From positions 3,250,082-3,314,081 of the forward strand of contig BCIA01000004.1 in NCBI GenBank assembly GCA_001599815.1: a stretch of 64,000 nt of DNA. The letters are read 5' to 3'. Under the pieces are notes generated by a model. It ran no database searches. It saw only the letters and a list, made by a program, of their open reading frames with translations, and was not told the DNA's origin. A program made the translations under genes and the position numbers. This DNA is from Furcasterigmium furcatum. Lineage: Eukaryota > Ascomycota > Sordariomycetes > Glomerellales > Plectosphaerellaceae. Shown one piece after another: positions 59,590 to 64,000 of this stretch. The stretch's first letter is position 1. Each line of letters begins with the position of its first letter.

Positions 59590-60225
59590 GGTGGGCTTCT
59601 CGACACGGGAGATATGAGGGCGGCCGCCAGTCTATTCAGAGCAACCGGATTCTATCGGAAGAAGAGAGGGTAAGGGGATGGAAATACAGGCTGGAAAGAA
59701 ACCGCACTGCGAGGCTGATGGAGCTCAAAGGATGTTTATTCACGACGGGACCTCGTCGGACAAGGCTGGATGACGAACAGTAGGTAAGTCGGCGATTGCT
59801 CCACAGGCACCCGTGTGTTGGGGGGGCCGATGTGGGGAACTCAGGTGGGGGCGGCCGCCTTGGAGGGGTTCTAGCGACTTCCGTGGACTTTGCGAGCTGC
59901 ACAGGTCCAGGCACGTGACCCTCGGTGAAGCTCCCCGCCAGCCTACCCATGCCCCTGTTGCATCTGGCAGTCGGCCTCGAATTGTTCCACCAGGAGATCA
60001 GCCTGCATACAACACGCCAACGAGCAGCAAATAGCAGCGATGAGCCCCCGTAATCCCCAGGCGGCCGGATGGTGCCTGGATGCCGGGGCAGTGGTTGCCT
60101 TGCCAAGGCTATCTCCATCTTCCGCATATATCATCGAGATGCCTCATGGATGAATGACTTGACCCGTGGTTCAAGCCACCGACCTGACGCAAACAGACAC
60201 GCGGATTCGAGACTCGACCTTTGTT
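59590..60225. promoter_or_regulatory. Divergent promoter, UFD2 / NACHT-ankyrin gene
   Basis: A 636-bp stretch. It has a CACGTGAC at 59912-59919 about midway. On the plus strand a good splice acceptor (CTGAC branch at 60184, CAG at 60194-60196) lies just before the NLR start, so an upstream exon of that gene may be hidden here; no clear donor was found. Confidence 0.5.
59912..59919 (+). promoter_or_regulatory. CACGTGAC E-box octamer
   Basis: Exact CACGTGAC, 323 bp from the UFD2 start and 307 bp from the NLR-type start. Function inferred. Confidence 0.35.
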
Positions 60226-63200
60226 ATGGATACAGACGCCGATCTGGATCAGGCGTACGATATCATAGGGCGAGACACGGTGCCCGCACCAGCGCCACGG
60301 CCGGGAGACACTCTCCAACAGCGTGTCGCCGAGCTTCGGAAATGGCTGCAGCCGACTGACTATCTCTCTCCGGGAGATGAGTTCATGAAGCACCTGCACT
60401 CATACGCACCCGGCACCGGCAGATGGGTACAGGAATCGCCCGTCCTCCGCGCGTGGGCTGGCGACGACACTGACACTGCTCCTGGCGATGTTCAAGGCCA
60501 ACCGTCCTGCCTCCATGTCCGCGGCGTCGCCGGTAGTGGCAAGTCCGTCTTTGCTGCAAGCACCATTCGCAGGCTGCAGGAGTCTTCAAGCGTCGTCCTC
60601 TTCTTCTTCTTCCGCCAGATCGTCGACAAGAATCACACCGCCAAGTACCTCGTGCGTGACTTTGCTGCACAGCTGCTGCCTCACTGCCCTGCCCTGGTGG
60701 CCTCCCTGACCGCTCTGTCGCAAGAACACCCCATCGTCGGGAATGAGTTGGACTTGGTGTGGCCAGCCCTCGTCGAGGCCCTGGCGGAGGCCAGCAGTGA
60801 AGGCGTCAGAGGTAAGGTGTATTGCGTGGTTGATGCCCTGGACGAGATGGACGATGAGGACTTCGAAGACACGGTCCAGAAACTCGTTGCCCTCGGCACA
60901 CAGAATCCAAAAGCAACCAGGGTCATGATGACCAGCAGGCCCCTACCCAAGATTGAGCAGGCATTGACGCAGCCAAACATCGCGCATCTGAGACTCGACA
61001 CCGCCTTGCTGTCACCAGACGTGGAGCGCTACGTGGACGCTAGGATGGCCTCGCTCGAGCCGCCGCTGAGCGACGAGAGGAACGACTTGGTGAAAAAGGC
61101 CATCTGCGAGCGTGCGAGTGGCCTCTTTCTCCACGCAAGACTTGTGGCAGACAGCCTTGCCGAAGGTTTACAGAATGGAAACATCACTGAAGAGACCTTG
61201 CCCGAGAGTCTCGACTCTCTCCCGCGGTCCCTGCGCGAGGTATACGAGAACATGCTCAAGGAGCATGGCCGGCGGAGCGGAGTGACACCCGAGCAGCAGG
61301 CCAAAATTCTCATGTGTGTCACGCACGCCAGTCGGCCGCTGCGGCTGATCGAGCTGGGGTCACTTCTCTCGCGCATGCTGAACCTGGATCTCCGACGAGG
61401 GAAGGACTTGGTGCGCGCGGGCTGCGGCAGGCTGCTCGAAATCTTACAAGACGAGACCGTAAGCGTCATTCACCACTCTTTCACCGAGTTTCTCCATAAC
61501 GCGAGCCGCAAGGATGATGAAGATGCCTTCCCCGTCCTTGACGTCGCGGCTTCGCACGTCATGTTGGCGGTGCTCTCATTGGAGTATCTCGATAGCTGCC
61601 CGCCATTCGACGCCACCATTGACGACACCAAGCAAGTCTTATTCGACGAAGTCGACTATGATGGCAAAGAGGATGAGAGAAGGAGACTGATTTGCGCTGA
61701 TGTCCGGGTTGGCCATACCCTCGTCTCGTATGCTGTCAACAACCTCATATTTCACCTCAGCAAAGCTGCCGCAGGCCCGGTCGACCAGGTATTGGCAGCG
61801 CTGGACCGCTACTTGGCACCCGGAAAGCCCGCCTTTGAGAATTGGATCCTGTTTCAGTGGCATGGGCGATTGTCATCGTCGTTCAACGTCTTCCACTTGG
61901 CCACTGCGACAAGCCATGACTCTGAGATGCCCATGTACGTGATGAGGCACTATGCCAGGACGCAACCCACGCTCCTCGACGGTCGAAATTATGACGGCCG
62001 CACACCGTTAAGCTATGCAGCGCGTTTTGGGTACGACGAGATTGTCGAGTTTCTGCTTTCGCAAGGCGCAGATCCAACATCAGGGGGGAAGGATGGGAAA
62101 ACACCCCTGCACCAGGCTGTGATAGGAAGGCAAGCGGGCGCCGTCAGGCTTCTGCTCGATGCCGGCGTCGACCCCTTGATCAAGACGCACCCAGTCTTCG
62201 AAAGGTTTCCCGGTGGGCGCGGCAAGGAATATTCAGCAGAAGAAGCAGAGGCCCGCAGAGAGACGGCGTTGCGCTATGCTTTCCGGTGGGACTGCCTTGA
62301 GGTGACGGAGGCGTTTATGCCGTTCATTCCGCCAGCGGAGATCAACCAGTGCTTTCACCAAGCTTGCGAGATTGCGAACATCGAGGCACTGTTGAAAACG
62401 GGTAAGGTGGACGTCGATTCCTTTCAGGGCGGCATGACGAAGTTGTCTCGGGCCGTCGAGTCCCAGGACCTGGATCTCATCAAGTTGCTCCTGCAGCACG
62501 GCGCCGACCCAAATAGGAGATGTGTTCGACCACATTACCCCGGATGGAACGAAGAGGACGTAAAGATGGAGATCGACGAGATTCATTCCACAAGAGGACC
62601 GACACCTCTGCACTTTCTTGCCAGCTGTGGGTACAGACATGCCCGCTCATCTTCTAGGGAGAAGACAGCAGAAGAATGTGTCCAGGCTCTTGTCGATGCT
62701 GGTGCGGACATCAACTCTGTCGCAGACGAGCGATACGGCGAGGACCGCCAGTGCTTGACGCCTCTTCATCATGCTGTTCAGAAAGCCAACGACGATCGCT
62801 GGGGCTGGAACAGCCCAGACAGGTCCGAGGAGGCAGTCACCGAAGCGCTCCTCTCAGCCGGCGCAGATCCAAATGCGAAGAGCAGCAATGGCAATACGCC
62901 ACTCCACCTTGCCAATCCGCAGAAGCTCCGTGTTCTGGAAGCTCTTGTCAAGCATGGCGCTGACGTGAACGCCAAGAACGCTCGCGGAAGAACGCCTCTG
63001 CTGGAGATGATCAACCGTTTGGGCCACGCATCGAATTATTCTCCGTCGGAGCCTAGCGAGGAGGCGGAAGCTACCGAAGAGGTTGTCAAGAAACTGCTGG
63101 AGCTTGGAGCGGACGTGAAGGCGATTGACAACGATGGTGACACCATCCTCCACCATGTCATGTACAGCCTCAACATTCGGAGCACGCCCATGCACAAGGC

Positions 63201-64000
63201 CTTGGTCCAGGCGCTGCTGGATGCCGGCATGGACTTGAACAAGAACAACAACAAGGGGCAGCCACCACTTTGGCGATATCGGCAGGGCGGTGACGAGTAC
63301 CTACCTCTGGGCGCAGACGACGAAGAGCTCTTACGCGTGCTGATCGACGCTGGAATGGACCTTGATGCGCGCGATGAGAAAGGCCAGACGATCCTCTGGT
63401 TGATTTTGGGTCGACCCGGGAAAGACCTCGACATGATCAAAAAGTTCGTCCGTTTAGGCGCAGACCCCAGCGTGTCCCGCAGCGATGGCACGACTCTTCT
63501 GCATGCCGCAATTCGGCGCACGAGATCACCAGAGTGGTTGCACTATCTCATCTCAGCGGGTGCGAGCCCGGATGTGCGAGCAACGAATGGGGACACCCTG
63601 ATTCACTCGGTGCTCCGAGAATTCAACATGAATAGCAGCTTCAACGAGGAAACGGTCTCCTTGCTCCTCGACGTAGACATCTCACCACTGGCCAAGAACA
63701 ACAAAGGCCAGTCTGCCCTTCACGTGGCGCGGACATTCCAGAATCTGAAATTCGTACTCGATTACCCGGCATTCAAGGAGCTGGACGTCAACGAACCCGA
63801 CGTCGACGGTTTCACCCCCTTGCACCTTGCCACTGAACTCGGGGACATGGCCGTTGCCTCACTCCTCCTTGCTGGGGCTGATCCAGCGGCGCTCACAAAC
63901 GATGGCCTCTCACCACTGCACGTTGCCGCCCGCCACGGGGAGGCGGGAGCCGTTGACTTCCTTCTGGCGAAGTATCGGGAGCATGGTGTGCTTGAGAGGC
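60226..64000 (+). CDS. NACHT-ankyrin NLR-type protein (3' end outside window)
   Basis: An open frame without stop from the ATG at 60226 to the window edge, 1258 residues seen. Residues 1-99 end in LQPTDYLSPGDEFMKHL and PGTGRWVQ, a linker usual before fungal NACHT domains. The NACHT has Walker A GVAGSGKS (100-107), Walker B CVVDALDE with Asp203, and a sensor-like MMTSRPLP. Winged-helix-like parts follow (GLFLHARLVADSL, LRLIELGSLLS, IHHSFTEFLHN). From about residue 586 to the edge there are many ankyrin repeats (GRTPLSYAARFG, GKTPLHQAVIG, GNTPLHLA, GFTPLHLATELG). Known: fungal NLRs of this build sense non-self and start cell death through an N-terminal effector domain. No effector domain is visible, so either it lies on an unseen upstream exon or the protein works through partners. 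The C-terminus is unknown. Confidence 0.9.
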   Translation, partial: MDTDADLDQAYDIIGRDTVPAPAPRPGDTLQQRVAELRKWLQPTDYLSPGDEFMKHLHSYAPGTGRWVQESPVLRAWAGDDTDTAPGDVQGQPSCLHVRGVAGSGKSVFAASTIRRLQESSSVVLFFFFRQIVDKNHTAKYLVRDFAAQLLPHCPALVASLTALSQEHPIVGNELDLVWPALVEALAEASSEGVRGKVYCVVDALDEMDDEDFEDTVQKLVALGTQNPKATRVMMTSRPLPKIEQALTQPNIAHLRLDTALLSPDVERYVDARMASLEPPLSDERNDLVKKAICERASGLFLHARLVADSLAEGLQNGNITEETLPESLDSLPRSLREVYENMLKEHGRRSGVTPEQQAKILMCVTHASRPLRLIELGSLLSRMLNLDLRRGKDLVRAGCGRLLEILQDETVSVIHHSFTEFLHNASRKDDEDAFPVLDVAASHVMLAVLSLEYLDSCPPFDATIDDTKQVLFDEVDYDGKEDERRRLICADVRVGHTLVSYAVNNLIFHLSKAAAGPVDQVLAALDRYLAPGKPAFENWILFQWHGRLSSSFNVFHLATATSHDSEMPMYVMRHYARTQPTLLDGRNYDGRTPLSYAARFGYDEIVEFLLSQGADPTSGGKDGKTPLHQAVIGRQAGAVRLLLDAGVDPLIKTHPVFERFPGGRGKEYSAEEAEARRETALRYAFRWDCLEVTEAFMPFIPPAEINQCFHQACEIANIEALLKTGKVDVDSFQGGMTKLSRAVESQDLDLIKLLLQHGADPNRRCVRPHYPGWNEEDVKMEIDEIHSTRGPTPLHFLASCGYRHARSSSREKTAEECVQALVDAGADINSVADERYGEDRQCLTPLHHAVQKANDDRWGWNSPDRSEEAVTEALLSAGADPNAKSSNGNTPLHLANPQKLRVLEALVKHGADVNAKNARGRTPLLEMINRLGHASNYSPSEPSEEAEATEEVVKKLLELGADVKAIDNDGDTILHHVMYSLNIRSTPMHKALVQALLDAGMDLNKNNNKGQPPLWRYRQGGDEYLPLGADDEELLRVLIDAGMDLDARDEKGQTILWLILGRPGKDLDMIKKFVRLGADPSVSRSDGTTLLHAAIRRTRSPEWLHYLISAGASPDVRATNGDTLIHSVLREFNMNSSFNEETVSLLLDVDISPLAKNNKGQSALHVARTFQNLKFVLDYPAFKELDVNEPDVDGFTPLHLATELGDMAVASLLLAGADPAALTNDGLSPLHVAARHGEAGAVDFLLAKYREHGVLER

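Overview
This window is nuclear DNA of a filamentous ascomycete, most likely a Sordariomycete. The evidence is short introns (about 46-103 bp) with GT..AG ends and CTRAC-like branch sites, GC-rich coding DNA, pyrimidine-rich leaders, and a gene set typical of that group (Zn2Cys6 regulator, fungal bZIP, Spt20, Pex22-like, NACHT-ankyrin protein). I cannot name the species from the sequence alone. I rebuilt 16 protein-coding genes by joining reading frames at splice sites; each join keeps frame. No tRNA, rRNA, CRISPR array or intact transposon was seen.

Layout. From 1 to 23 kb all genes are on the minus strand and separated by multi-kilobase gene-free stretches: an ankyrin protein (526-2259), an NmrA-like NAD(P)-binding protein (2485-3622), a bZIP factor (4333-6108), a Baeyer-Villiger monooxygenase (10012-11792), a probable decayed N-terminal domain of a fungal STAND protein (about 15.3-15.7 kb), an F-box-like/leucine-rich protein (15857-18371) and a two-finger C2H2 regulator (21733-22965). 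From 26.8 to 42 kb lies a denser housekeeping block: eIF2B gamma (minus) divergent from a Pex22-like peroxin (plus), then SPT20 of SAGA, the autophagy protein ATG27, acetylornithine aminotransferase ARG8 (minus) divergent from a membrane-anchored alpha/beta hydrolase (plus). A Zn2Cys6 regulator (43876-46380, minus) follows, then a 7.6-kb gene-free block, adenine deaminase (54004-55083, plus), the E4 ubiquitin ligase UFD2 (56159-59589, minus), and a NACHT-ankyrin NLR-type protein (from 60226, plus) that runs off the right edge.

How the genes relate. There is no biosynthetic cluster: the monooxygenase stands alone. Themes that recur are amino-acid and translation control (ARG8 with a Gcn4/CPC1-type site, eIF2B gamma), protein turnover and organelles (UFD2, Pex22-like, ATG27), and transcription control (SPT20 and three DNA-binding regulators). 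All three DNA-binding regulators are transcribed away from very long gene-free upstream blocks (3.9, 3.9 and 7.6 kb). An octamer CACGTGAC occurs in the upstream regions of four successive or divergent housekeeping promoters.

I did not find a clearly new multi-gene system. The observations most worth following are the NLR gene at the right edge, the apparent STAND-domain relic near 15.5 kb, the long regulator upstream blocks, and the shared E-box octamer.
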